From: an uncultured Agathobaculum sp.
GTDB taxonomy: Bacteria > Bacillota > Clostridia > Oscillospirales > Butyricicoccaceae
DNA: 64,000 bases
Assembly (NCBI RefSeq): GCF_944380985.1
Contig: NZ_CALWJJ010000003.1
Coordinates: 152,185-216,184, forward strand
Direction: 5' to 3'
The notes under the pieces are model-generated. The model saw only the letters and a list, made by a program, of their open reading frames with translations. It made no database searches and had not been told where the DNA came from. Shown here one piece after another: positions 8,384-16,390 of the stretch. Positions within the stretch are counted from its first letter, which is position 1, and each line of letters begins with the position of its first letter. Position numbers and translations under genes: made by a program.

Positions 8384-9004
8384 TCAGTTGAATTTGGCAA
8401 AGTCATAGGTGATAGTTACCTTTCCGCTGCTCACATCTTCATCCAGATAGATTGTAATATACTGCTGCCCTTCGTAATCGATAATCTCCGGCGCGCGGGA
8501 CAGGGTTGCGGCGTCAAAGAATTCTTCGTGGATCTCCATATCGCTCAGTGCTACATATAGCTTTGGGTGAATGGCGAAGTTTACGCGAAAATCCGGGCGT
8601 ACCTCACAGGCAAACAGCGGCTTGGAATCCTTCGTTACCATGGCGAACTTCGTGTCCTCACAGCTGTTGAGCACCTCAATCGTGTCCATGGAGGGTGCCG
8701 GTCCACTCGCTTCACGGATATCGAGACCCTGCTCATTGTCGTAGATTTCCCATGCTGTGTTATAATCTGCTGTAAGCTGCTTGGTGGTCACACGGCCGGA
8801 GCCGATGTCCTCCGCGGCGCTTACGCCGATTTGCATAGGCAGCGTTACCTCATATTTCGCTCTCGGCGCAATGTGGGGATGCTCCCATGCCGCGGTGAGG
8901 AAATTCTTTACATTTGTCTGAATATCCTCCTGGTAAAGCAAAATCTGCTGGGTGGTAGCCAGACGGCTGACGATACGGATCTTCAAATCAGTTGTGTTGT
9001 TCAT
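8384..9004 (-). CDS. Orphan 206-residue protein, candidate cargo/substrate of the LanM-holin-amidase locus
   Basis: I do not recognise this family. The start chosen is ATG at 9004, preceded by AGAAAGGAAG; an in-frame ATG 18 codons upstream lacks a comparable site. The protein is acidic and has no signal peptide or membrane segment. It looks largely beta-rich, with an alpha/beta N-terminal part (RIVSRLATTQQILLYQED) and a C-terminal strand-rich part ending in VTITYDFAKFN. It has few cysteines, so it is unlike a lanthipeptide precursor. It is the first gene after the LytTR regulator's terminator and is followed by a strong hairpin, as expected for a highly expressed structural product. The holin and amidase downstream could release it. 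Confidence 0.75.
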   Translation of the reverse strand: MNNTTDLKIRIVSRLATTQQILLYQEDIQTNVKNFLTAAWEHPHIAPRAKYEVTLPMQIGVSAAEDIGSGRVTTKQLTADYNTAWEIYDNEQGLDIREASGPAPSMDTIEVLNSCEDTKFAMVTKDSKPLFACEVRPDFRVNFAIHPKLYVALSDMEIHEEFFDAATLSRAPEIIDYEGQQYITIYLDEDVSSGKVTITYDFAKFN

Positions 9005-9118
9005 AGTTATTACTTCCTTTCTTATATCGGATGCTTTTATGCGGAAGACAGCGGGCATGCAAAATTTTTTTGCTGCGCCGTTATGTACACTCAGGCAGCC
9101 GCAGTCCTTCCTCTAAAA

Positions 9119-9137
9119 CAGGGGCAGCTACCCCCTG
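9119..9137 (-). terminator. Likely intrinsic terminator after the LytTR gene
   Basis: A CAGGGG/CCCCTG stem lies just beyond the LytTR stop and is followed on the minus strand by TTTTAG. If it terminates, the 206-residue gene needs its own promoter in 9005-9118, the natural place for LytTR binding sites. I could not identify a clear -35/-10 pair there. Confidence 0.5.
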
Positions 9138-9144
9138 CTTTATT

Positions 9145-9903
9145 CTAGCTTTTCACGCTGTATCCGTTTCGTTCAAAATGATTTTTCAAAAGTTTTCTAA
9201 CCTCGCCCGAGCGCTCTTTCGGATAGGTGCAACGGTAATCCCCATCCAAGACAAAGATTCGGCTGCGGACGTCTACCTTGCGGATATGTTTTAGATTGAT
9301 GAGCGTTGATGCCCGGCAGCGCCAAAAGCACGGTCCTATGCACAGTTCAAGCTTTCGGATGTTTGCACGCAGGGAATAAATGTTCCCCTCGCATTTTACA
9401 TCGCAATAATGTGTTCCCTTAACAGTTTCAATGCAGCAGATATCCGAGCTCGGGATCCAGATGTACTCCCCGTTCCGGCTGACGAATATTCCGTCACAAA
9501 ACGGGATTGCCATCCGGCTGATCCACAAGATATTTTCTGTGATCTTTTCACATAGCTGCTCGTCATTCTGGTTAAAGTAGCCCACCAGATGCAGACGGCT
9601 TTGAACTGCCTTGCAACAGTCTCTATCGTCCTGCCCCAAAAGGAGAAAAAATAAATTTCTCTGCTTTCGTTGCAAATTTTCCACTTCCTCCCAGGAAAGA
9701 AATGGTCCATCGTTCTTTTCGGACACCTGGGCGATGATCAAACAGTCGGTCTTTGTGCAGAGCTGGCGCTGCAGTGCAGACTTGTTCGCTAATGAGACGG
9801 CGTAAATAAATCCTATCAATCCTGCCTGTCCTGCCAGTTTCTGTTTCAGACTGTTCCGAAGCGCAAGTTCCAGCTCTTTTCGAACGGCTAAGATAATTTC
9901 CAT
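9145..9903 (-). CDS. LytTR-family DNA-binding regulator
   Basis: A 252-residue regulator. The C-terminal 110 residues form a LytTR domain: IPSSDICCIETVKGTHYCDV, then the RCRASTLINLKHI signature that matches the typical RCHRSYIVNL. The N-terminal 120 residues are not a classic phospho-receiver; they look alpha/beta and contain no obvious DD...D...K set. Start: AGGAGG 9 nt before ATG 9903. LytTR proteins commonly control bacteriocin, lysis and cell-surface genes, so it is the likely switch for the downstream locus. No histidine kinase or peptide pheromone gene is adjacent. Confidence 0.85.
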   Translation of the reverse strand: MEIILAVRKELELALRNSLKQKLAGQAGLIGFIYAVSLANKSALQRQLCTKTDCLIIAQVSEKNDGPFLSWEEVENLQRKQRNLFFLLLGQDDRDCCKAVQSRLHLVGYFNQNDEQLCEKITENILWISRMAIPFCDGIFVSRNGEYIWIPSSDICCIETVKGTHYCDVKCEGNIYSLRANIRKLELCIGPCFWRCRASTLINLKHIRKVDVRSRIFVLDGDYRCTYPKERSGEVRKLLKNHFERNGYSVKS

Positions 9904-10129
9904 GAGCGTTATCCTCCTATTTAGGAAATCCGCCGTCCTTGAGATCAGTTATAGCACAGTTGCAATATTTATGGTGTATTTTGGCATAAAACGTTTTTTT
10001 TATGGCATGGATCGGTATATAGACATGATCCGGTTATTACTTTCTATCTTTTTTCACAGCAGGATATTAATCAAAACCTTTTTTTGCAATTTCTATATCC
10101 GGCGCCTCTGGCGACGCCGCCAAAAAAAC

Positions 10130-10309
10130 TCAAAATATTATTCCACTCTGCAAGAGTCTCCGCGTCTGCCGGGTGGCATCATTCGTTCGGCGCGCACCTT
10201 TTTTGCAACTGTTCCTGGAACGCAAGTCGGACAGGCGATCTTTCCCTGTCCGAAACACGAGTATTTCCAAAGGCGGCATTTCGACTTTCACAGCGTTCAT
10301 CTCTTTCAT
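10130..10309 (-). other. Small basic ORF or structured non-coding segment, undecided
   Basis: A 59-codon minus-strand frame starts MKEMNAVKVEMPPLEILVF and ends in a very basic tail. No good ribosome binding site is visible. The same DNA contains a 7-bp GGACAGG/CCTGTCC hairpin near 10229-10251, a GGCGGC/GCCGCC pair flanking it, and a GC-rich block near 10101-10121. This suggests a folded RNA or an interspersed repeat rather than a gene. Confidence 0.25.
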
Positions 10310-10460
10310 AAAGCCGCCGTTTTTGTCTGATTGTACTATACTTTCAGACTTCGATATATTTTGTCATAATATACGCTTTTTGCGACAAAAATAGATCGAT
10401 AAATCATTATTTTCGCCCATTTTCCTCCTGATCTGCTGATACGCAGTTGTATATAGGTGC

Positions 10461-10514
10461 AAAAAGGCCGGTCATGTTTTCTGCTTCTGCAAAAAACATG
10501 ACCGGCCACTTTTA
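10461..10514. terminator. Strong bidirectional terminator
   Basis: A perfect 15-bp stem (10466-10480 with 10493-10507) is flanked by an A-run on the left and a T-run on the right. It can terminate in either direction. It isolates the LytTR locus from the gene fragment to its right. Confidence 0.85.
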
Positions 10515-10561
10515 TGTCTGCCTGTTCGTAATTATTATAAAAAGGAAATCAAAGCAATCGA

Positions 10562-10680
10562 TTAATTCTCCTTAGCAGTCAATTTTATTTTGTTCAGAGA
10601 ATCCAAAGCCTCCTCTCTACCCAAGCCACTACGTCTTTTTTGAAGAACTTGGAACAAAGCGTATTCCTTCTTCTTAATCT
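10562..10680 (-). pseudogene. C-terminal gene fragment of unknown family
   Basis: The minus strand reads in one frame to a TAA at 10562-10564, with the terminal peptide containing EYALFQVLQKRRSGLGREEA and then LDSLNKIKLTAKEN. Going upstream the frame meets a stop after about 40 codons without a usable start. Its own terminator follows. It looks like the tail of a lost gene; the family is not recognised. Confidence 0.35.
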
Positions 10681-10793
10681 CTTATTCCTGCCAGTTTGGT
10701 CGACAAATTACCACTTTTACATATACCCCAGCTATCGGAGGTACAGAACGGCAGCGCGCTTCCCACACGCTGAAGGGCAAGAGCTGTCTAAAC

Positions 10794-10823
10794 AAAAAAC
10801 TGCCGCACATTCGACAGTTTTTT
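10794..10823. terminator. Bidirectional terminator downstream of pyrB
   Basis: Stem AAAAAACTG/CAGTTTTTT with a 12-nt loop, 29 nt beyond the pyrB stop on the minus strand. Confidence 0.75.
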
Positions 10824-10852
10824 GTAGTATACAATAAAACATTGTATTTTAT

Positions 10853-11923
10853 TCAACTTTTATCGTTGTGCAGTTTTAGCGGAGCATCACAGTATGGACA
10901 GTATGCACCCGGCTTTCCTATAAGAGGAAGATACGGCTCAGCTTTTGTTATGCATTGCCGGTTGGTGCAGCAGATCCCATGCGCGCCAATCTGCTGATGT
11001 GCCGCGCGCTCAAACGGTAGCTTCGACAGCGTCAACAGTAGTGCCATGCGGCCGAACATACCAAACCGTGCCTGCCGGAAATAGACTGCACGCGGGTCGT
11101 CATCTACATCCTGTGTAATTTCATCTACACGCGGCAACGGATGCAATACAAGCATGTCCTTTTTCGCACGCTTTAATTTTTCCCCTGTCAGCTGATAATT
11201 GCCCTCAAGATTTGCGTATTCCTGCGCTGAGGAAAACCGCTCGCGCTGGATGCGCGTCATGTACAGCACATCAAGTTCGGGTAGCACTGCGTCGATACTA
11301 GAAGCCTCGCAATACGGCATATTATGCGCTCGTAGGAACTGCAACATATAATCCGGCAGCTTGAGCGCCTCCGGCGCAATTAGATAGATCTGCACATTGT
11401 GATACCGCGCAAGAAAGTGCAGCAAGGAGTGAACCGTGCGTCCATATTTTAAATCACCGCAGATACCGATCTTCATGTTGTCCGCCGCACCGCGCAGGCG
11501 TAAAATAGTAACCATATCGGTCAGCGTTTGCGTCGGGTGCAGATGCCCGCCATCACCCGCGTTGATAACCGGTACAGAGGAATACATCGAAGCAGCTTTG
11601 GCCGCGCCCTCGCGCGGGTTGCGCATAACGATCAGATCTGCATAACTTGACACCATGTTGATCGTATCCTTGAGCGTTTCGCCCTTGGTCGTCGATGAAG
11701 AGCCTGGATCGGAAAAGCCAACCACACTGCCACCGAGGCGCATCATCGCCGTGGAGAACGACAAGTTGGTACGCGTCGACGGCTCATAAAACAAGCTTCC
11801 CAACACCTTGCCACGGCACGCATCGGCATATCCTTCCGGCCGGTCGATAATGTTTGTTGTCAGCTTGTATAAATCGGAGAATTCCTTTTCTGTCAAATCA
11901 CTCAAGTCGATAATGTGACGCAC
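10853..11923 (-). CDS. pyrB: Aspartate carbamoyltransferase with fused C-terminal zinc ribbon
   Basis: Catalyses carbamoyl-phosphate plus aspartate to N-carbamoyl-aspartate in pyrimidine synthesis. The catalytic chain is intact: the EPSTRTNLSF carbamoyl-phosphate site, HPTQTLTDM, and HPLPR near residue 265. Beyond the normal PyrB end there is a roughly 45-residue tail with a C-x4-C...C-x2-C arrangement (CTNRQC, then CPYC) that resembles the zinc domain of the regulatory chain PyrI, including an EP after the second cysteine. The nucleotide-binding half of PyrI is absent. GTG at 11923 (356 residues) is preferred because GGGAAGGA lies 5 nt upstream; an ATG 12 codons further up has no such site. 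No other pyr gene is adjacent. Confidence 0.92.
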   Translation of the reverse strand: MRHIIDLSDLTEKEFSDLYKLTTNIIDRPEGYADACRGKVLGSLFYEPSTRTNLSFSTAMMRLGGSVVGFSDPGSSSTTKGETLKDTINMVSSYADLIVMRNPREGAAKAASMYSSVPVINAGDGGHLHPTQTLTDMVTILRLRGAADNMKIGICGDLKYGRTVHSLLHFLARYHNVQIYLIAPEALKLPDYMLQFLRAHNMPYCEASSIDAVLPELDVLYMTRIQRERFSSAQEYANLEGNYQLTGEKLKRAKKDMLVLHPLPRVDEITQDVDDDPRAVYFRQARFGMFGRMALLLTLSKLPFERAAHQQIGAHGICCTNRQCITKAEPYLPLIGKPGAYCPYCDAPLKLHNDKS

Positions 11924-11986
11924 GGCTATCCTTCCCTTTCTCTGTCTTGTATTTATCATATCACAGAGCCAAGGGAAAAAAAAGAT

Positions 11987-13159
11987 TTAATTGCGCATTG
12001 CGTCGATTGGGTCGAGCCGCGCGGCACGAACAGCCGGCAGTAATCCCGCGGCTGCACCGCAGACAACCGACAGCACGAGCAGAGAAGTGACAATACGCCA
12101 ATCCAGCAGCATTGAGGTAAAGAAATAGATTGCTCCGCTCGCAAGCGCCAATCCGCACAGGCCTCCGATCATACACAGCAGGCCGGATTGCAGCAAAAAT
12201 AAGCGCCGAATATCGCGCGGCTGAGCGCCGATAGCAAGTAAAATGCCGATTTCTTCTGTTTTTTCATGTGTTGCAGCCAGCATTGAGCATAGTACGCCAA
12301 TCAGCGCCACCCCGAGCGTTATTGCGCCAACAGCTAAAAACACTGCTATGAACAGCTGCGCCATCCCCTCTATGGTTTCGACCATACCAGTCATGTTCTG
12401 CACGCGTACTGTACCATCCACCTGTCCGCGCCGGGTGAGATATGTTTCAATCTGGTCGCTGACTGTGTCCAGATCGGATTCAGCCGTGCACTGCACAAAC
12501 ACTTGATCGGCATTTTGCTGCTGCGAGGCTAGGCATGCGTATGGAACATATACCAAATGCGGGGCAAAAGAGGAAATCGCGCTGCCAAGCGCACCCGTCT
12601 GTGACTTAACAACGCCACAAACCGTAAAATACTGATCCCGGCCGTTTAAATGCAGGCGGATTTCGCGTCCGACGATATTGGTGCGGCCGTATAACCTCTG
12701 CGCCAGCTCATCGCCAACCACCGCAACTGCCTCGGCGGCCTCCGCCTGCTGTGCCGTCATCAAGGTACCAGCCTGCACTTCGAGATGCATGACTTTGCCG
12801 AGCCGTTCATCGGCGCCAAGGAATACCGCGTTTTCTATTGCGTGTCCGGCGCGGACCGTACCGGTCGCCGCCTTGATCGGCATTACGCTGTCAATGCCAG
12901 TTATCGCCTGCTCCATGGTGTTGGCCAGCTCTGCAGAAAGTGCGTTGCCGGCGCCGTGACCGTCGAGATAGACAGTCAAACCGCTCACACCGATTGTGCG
13001 CAAAGCGGCCTGCAGCTGAGTCTGGCCAAACAGACCGATTGCCGCAATCAGCAGCAGTGCGCCGCTTCCAACAGCAACTGAAAGCGCACAGAGCGCAGTG
13101 CGCAGTGGGTTTTCACGCAGATTACCTACCGCAAGACAAAAAAGGTCAGCCACCCTCAT
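11987..13159 (-). CDS. MacB/FtsX-type ABC transporter permease
   Basis: A 390-residue permease with the MacB topology: one N-terminal membrane helix (residues about 22-44), a large extracytoplasmic domain (about 45-265), then three C-terminal helices with the FtsX-like core (IGVLCSMLAATHEKTEEIGI, then the stretch ending VRAARLDPIDAMRN). It overlaps the adaptor gene by 4 nt. Such permeases need an ATPase subunit, usually encoded next door, but none is present: pyrB follows directly. Substrate unknown; efflux of peptides or drugs is typical of the family. Confidence 0.85.
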   Translation of the reverse strand: MRVADLFCLAVGNLRENPLRTALCALSVAVGSGALLLIAAIGLFGQTQLQAALRTIGVSGLTVYLDGHGAGNALSAELANTMEQAITGIDSVMPIKAATGTVRAGHAIENAVFLGADERLGKVMHLEVQAGTLMTAQQAEAAEAVAVVGDELAQRLYGRTNIVGREIRLHLNGRDQYFTVCGVVKSQTGALGSAISSFAPHLVYVPYACLASQQQNADQVFVQCTAESDLDTVSDQIETYLTRRGQVDGTVRVQNMTGMVETIEGMAQLFIAVFLAVGAITLGVALIGVLCSMLAATHEKTEEIGILLAIGAQPRDIRRLFLLQSGLLCMIGGLCGLALASGAIYFFTSMLLDWRIVTSLLVLSVVCGAAAGLLPAVRAARLDPIDAMRN

Positions 13160-14109
13160 GCGGCCACCTCGACCGGCGCGCCGTCGATCAGACTTTCTGC
13201 CGGCGAAAGGATGACTGTCGCCCCGGCATCAATTCCTTCGACAATTTCGGTCATAGATTCAAGCATGTATCCGGTGGTCACTGCGTGCTGCACAGCGCGG
13301 CCACTTTCAATGCAGAACACATATTCCTGTTCGCCTCGCTGACAAACCGCCTCGTGTGGCACGACCACAGCATTTTCGTGGTGGTCGGTAAACACTTTTA
13401 CTGCCGCGGAATATCCAGGGCGCAAGCCGGTCACATCCCCGTGCAAAGACAGCACCGTTTCGACGACCGCTTCCTCACTCTGTCCAGTCAGGCCCATTGC
13501 GCGTACTGCAACGGGCGCAATGCTTTCCACCCGCGCGCCGTAAACCTGCTTACCGGCGGCTGAAGATGTTACATTGGCGCGCTGCCCCGCTACCAATTCG
13601 CTAGCATATAGCTCGGGCGACTGTGCGTGAACTTGCAGTTGCGCAAGGTCTGCAATGCGGATGCAGGGCAGACCCGCAATTACGGTATCACCTTGTTCCG
13701 GTATCTCAAGCACCGTGCCTGATGCCGGTGCGCGCAGTACATTTGGCTCAGTGGCGGAAACCGTTTTATCAGCAGCGGCATACAGTGCGCTTAAAACTGT
13801 TTTTGCTGGTGCCGTGACATCGTTCATCGGTAGTGCGGTCAACGTACATAATACCGCACCCTGCTCTACCTCGTCGCCCGGCTGGGCGTATACTGCGGCC
13901 ACGATTCCACTCTCCTCTGGGCAGAGTGCTATGCTATTTGCTGCCTCGATCGTTCCCGATATGGTGACGCTGTTAAAGATGTCCTGCACGGAAGCTTTTC
14001 CAGCCTGCACCAGCTCGGCTTCGGCAGGGCGGTTTTTCCACGTCCACAGCAGCATGAAAGTCAAAATGACCGCTGTGGATACCAAAATTGCCCGTGCCCT
14101 TTTTTCCAT
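13156..14109 (-). CDS. HlyD/MacA-type membrane fusion (adaptor) protein
   Basis: This 317-residue adaptor has an N-terminal membrane anchor (residues about 5-23). A barrel-sandwich lipoyl-like domain is split in two halves (VTISGTIEAANSIALCPEES and, later, VLRAPASGTVLEIPEQGD). A beta-barrel and membrane-proximal domain finish the chain. The start at ATG 14109 follows GGAGGTCGG; an in-frame ATG 8 codons upstream would overlap that site. It is translationally coupled to the MacB-type permease, so the two form an efflux pair. The helical hairpin is short, as expected in Gram-positive adaptors that do not dock to an outer-membrane channel. Confidence 0.85.
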   Translation of the reverse strand: MEKRARAILVSTAVILTFMLLWTWKNRPAEAELVQAGKASVQDIFNSVTISGTIEAANSIALCPEESGIVAAVYAQPGDEVEQGAVLCTLTALPMNDVTAPAKTVLSALYAAADKTVSATEPNVLRAPASGTVLEIPEQGDTVIAGLPCIRIADLAQLQVHAQSPELYASELVAGQRANVTSSAAGKQVYGARVESIAPVAVRAMGLTGQSEEAVVETVLSLHGDVTGLRPGYSAAVKVFTDHHENAVVVPHEAVCQRGEQEYVFCIESGRAVQHAVTTGYMLESMTEIVEGIDAGATVILSPAESLIDGAPVEVAA

Positions 14110-14184
14110 AAAAATACCGACCTCCTGCCGCAAAACTACTAATAGTCTGCAGCTATAGGGCCGGTTTTACGCATGGAAGATTTT

Positions 14185-15540
14185 TCAGAGCAGCGCACGA
14201 ATTGCATCCGCCACAGTCTTGACGCGCACAATATTCATTTTTCGTGCCAGCTCATCGTCGATCTCCTGCATGGGCATAACACAGGTGTGAAAGCCAAGGC
14301 GATAGGCTTCATTGATGCGCTGCGTCGCATTGGATACCGCACGCAGCTCACCGGTAAGACCGATTTCGCCAAAGCTCATCACGCCCTCAGGCAATGGCTT
14401 ATCGCGAAAACTGGACGCGATTGCAAGCGCCATCGGTAGATCGACCGCAGGCTCGTCCAGCCGCATGCCGCCGACTACGTTTACGTACACATCGGAGGAG
14501 GAAAGAAACAGCCCGCACCGCTTTTCTAGGATCGCCAGCAACAGCACCATGCGGTTGTAATCTACACCTGCGGCTGTGCGGCGCGGCACACCAAACTGGG
14601 TCTTGGCAGCAAGAGCCTGCACCTCGGCAAGCAGTGAGCGGCTGCCTTCCATCACGCAGGCGATGCAATTACCCGAAGCGTTTTGCGGATGCCCGGCCAG
14701 CATTGCTGCGGAAGGGTTCTGCACCTCGATCAAACCATGATCGCTCATCTCGAACACACCGATTTCATTGGTCGAACCGTAGCGGTTTTTGGCCGCGCGC
14801 AGGCAACGAAACGGGCCGGTGCTCTCTCCCTCAAAATATAGAACGCAGTCGACCATATGCTCGAGTATCTTTGGGCCGGCAAGCGTGCCTTCCTTGTTGA
14901 CATGACCGACGATAAAAATGGTCACATTTTTATTTTTTGCATACTGCATTAGGCTCATGGCGCATTCTTTGATTTGCGTCGTGCCGCCGGGTGCCGCGGT
15001 CAAGTCACGCCTGTAAACTGTCTGGATCGAGTCCACAATTAGAATGTCAGGTGCGAGCGTCTCAGTCTCGTTGATGATCTGATCCATATCGGTTTCCGCA
15101 AGAATGTAAAGCTCGGGGGAAGATATATCAAGCCGTGCTGCACGCAGCTTAATCTGACGCAACGATTCCTCGCCTGAAACATACAGCACACGCGCTAAAC
15201 GGCACATTTCCTGGCACATTTGCAGCAAAAGCGTGGATTTACCGATACCAGGCTCGCCACCCACGAGTACAAATGATCCATGCACCGCACCACCCCCCAG
15301 CACACGATCTAACTCTCCGATACCGGAGTGAAACCGCGTTTCATCGCTGGTTTCAATGTCGCGTAACAGCATCGGCCGGGATGCTCCGCGGGTAAATGTA
15401 TTTGTACCGCGGGTGGAGGGCTCCGGCTGCACCTTGTATTCGCTCATGGTATTCCATGCACCGCAGGACGGACATTTACCATACCATTTTGGGGCTTCAT
15501 ATCCACATTCCCCGCAGAGATAAACCGTTTTTTGCTTCAT
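14185..15540 (-). CDS. radA: DNA repair protein RadA (Sms)
   Basis: A 451-residue RecA-like helicase that promotes branch migration in recombination repair. It has the N-terminal four-cysteine zinc finger (CGECGYEAPKWYGKCPSCG), Walker A GEPGIGKST near residue 98, the RadA-specific KNRYGS motif near residue 255, and a C-terminal Lon-like domain. ATG 15540 is chosen because TGGAGGAAAT lies directly upstream; a longer frame begins 9 codons earlier without a site. It is followed, in the same direction, by the adaptor/permease pair. Confidence 0.96.
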   Translation of the reverse strand: MKQKTVYLCGECGYEAPKWYGKCPSCGAWNTMSEYKVQPEPSTRGTNTFTRGASRPMLLRDIETSDETRFHSGIGELDRVLGGGAVHGSFVLVGGEPGIGKSTLLLQMCQEMCRLARVLYVSGEESLRQIKLRAARLDISSPELYILAETDMDQIINETETLAPDILIVDSIQTVYRRDLTAAPGGTTQIKECAMSLMQYAKNKNVTIFIVGHVNKEGTLAGPKILEHMVDCVLYFEGESTGPFRCLRAAKNRYGSTNEIGVFEMSDHGLIEVQNPSAAMLAGHPQNASGNCIACVMEGSRSLLAEVQALAAKTQFGVPRRTAAGVDYNRMVLLLAILEKRCGLFLSSSDVYVNVVGGMRLDEPAVDLPMALAIASSFRDKPLPEGVMSFGEIGLTGELRAVSNATQRINEAYRLGFHTCVMPMQEIDDELARKMNIVRVKTVADAIRALL

Positions 15541-15550
15541 ATTTCCTCCA

Positions 15551-16255
15551 TTATAAGCTGCCCTCATATCGCAAATAGCCGACTACAATGCTGGCAGCGA
15601 GTTTTTTATGATATTCCGTGTCGGCCAGCCGCCGCTCTTCACTGGGATTTGACAGAAAACCGCACTCGACGATCACAGCTGGACATTCCAGCTGTTTCAT
15701 CAGATAGATCGTGCGTTCCGCCTGTTTGGCCTGCCGGGTATTTTCTGGGTCGCAGCCTTCCGCAAGGCTTGCCTGCAGCAGCTCGGCCAGCCTTTTGCCG
15801 TCTGCATGATTGGACGAATAAAATACCTGTGCGCCGTGATACTGCGCATCGCTAAATTTATTGAGATGAATGCTCAAAAAAATCGGATCAGCAAGGCGCT
15901 GAACGATTTTCTCACGAGCCTTGATGTCGGCAACCTTGTTTTGCCGGATGGGATGCGAGGGATCATAATTAAGCGCGTTTTCGTCCGTACGCGTCATGGC
16001 TGTCTGCACACCGAAGAAAGCGGCAAGCAGCTGCACGCGCTGCGCGATACTGAGGTTAATATCCTGCTCCGATGTTCCGTTTGCGCCGGTCGCGCCACCA
16101 TCAAATCCACCATGTCCAGCGTCGATCACCAACGTGCGAACCGCATTACCGCGCATAACTGCCTGTACAGCGTTGCCGCCGCCAACACAAAGCGACAATG
16201 CGGCTGCGAGCAGCGCCGCACCAAGCATAATACGCTTTCCGGTTTGTCTGTCCAT
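15551..16255 (-). CDS. cwlD: N-acetylmuramoyl-L-alanine amidase, CwlD-like
   Basis: A 234-residue Amidase_3 enzyme with one N-terminal membrane segment (residues about 9-29). Zinc and catalytic motifs are present: VIDAGHGGFDGG, the SIHLNKF histidine, and VIVECGFLSNPSE with the catalytic Glu. CwlD removes stem peptides from spore cortex to make muramic-delta-lactam, so this fits a spore-former; the symbol is by similarity of length and architecture. ATG 16255 has GGAGG 7 nt upstream; the in-frame GTG 9 nt earlier overlaps that site. It sits 10 nt upstream of radA. Confidence 0.85.
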   Translation of the reverse strand: MDRQTGKRIMLGAALLAAALSLCVGGGNAVQAVMRGNAVRTLVIDAGHGGFDGGATGANGTSEQDINLSIAQRVQLLAAFFGVQTAMTRTDENALNYDPSHPIRQNKVADIKAREKIVQRLADPIFLSIHLNKFSDAQYHGAQVFYSSNHADGKRLAELLQASLAEGCDPENTRQAKQAERTIYLMKQLECPAVIVECGFLSNPSEERRLADTEYHKKLAASIVVGYLRYEGSL

Positions 16256-16390
16256 CGCGCGCACCTCCGTCGTCTAAACGTATGCGCGCTTTTGATCCAT
16301 TATAATCTATATCGGGTTTATACGCAATAAATTCATTGCCGCACGCGCAAAATCATGCTATGATAAAGGCAGAGAAATGGAGGAGACTAT

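Noticed and set aside
9902..10330. A 142-codon plus-strand frame divergent from the LytTR gene
   Set aside because: It begins inside the LytTR ribosome binding site region, has no RBS and runs through hairpin-rich DNA; composition does not look like protein.
10640..10837. A small plus-strand frame before pyrB
   Set aside because: It crosses the pyrB terminator and has no RBS or recognisable sequence.
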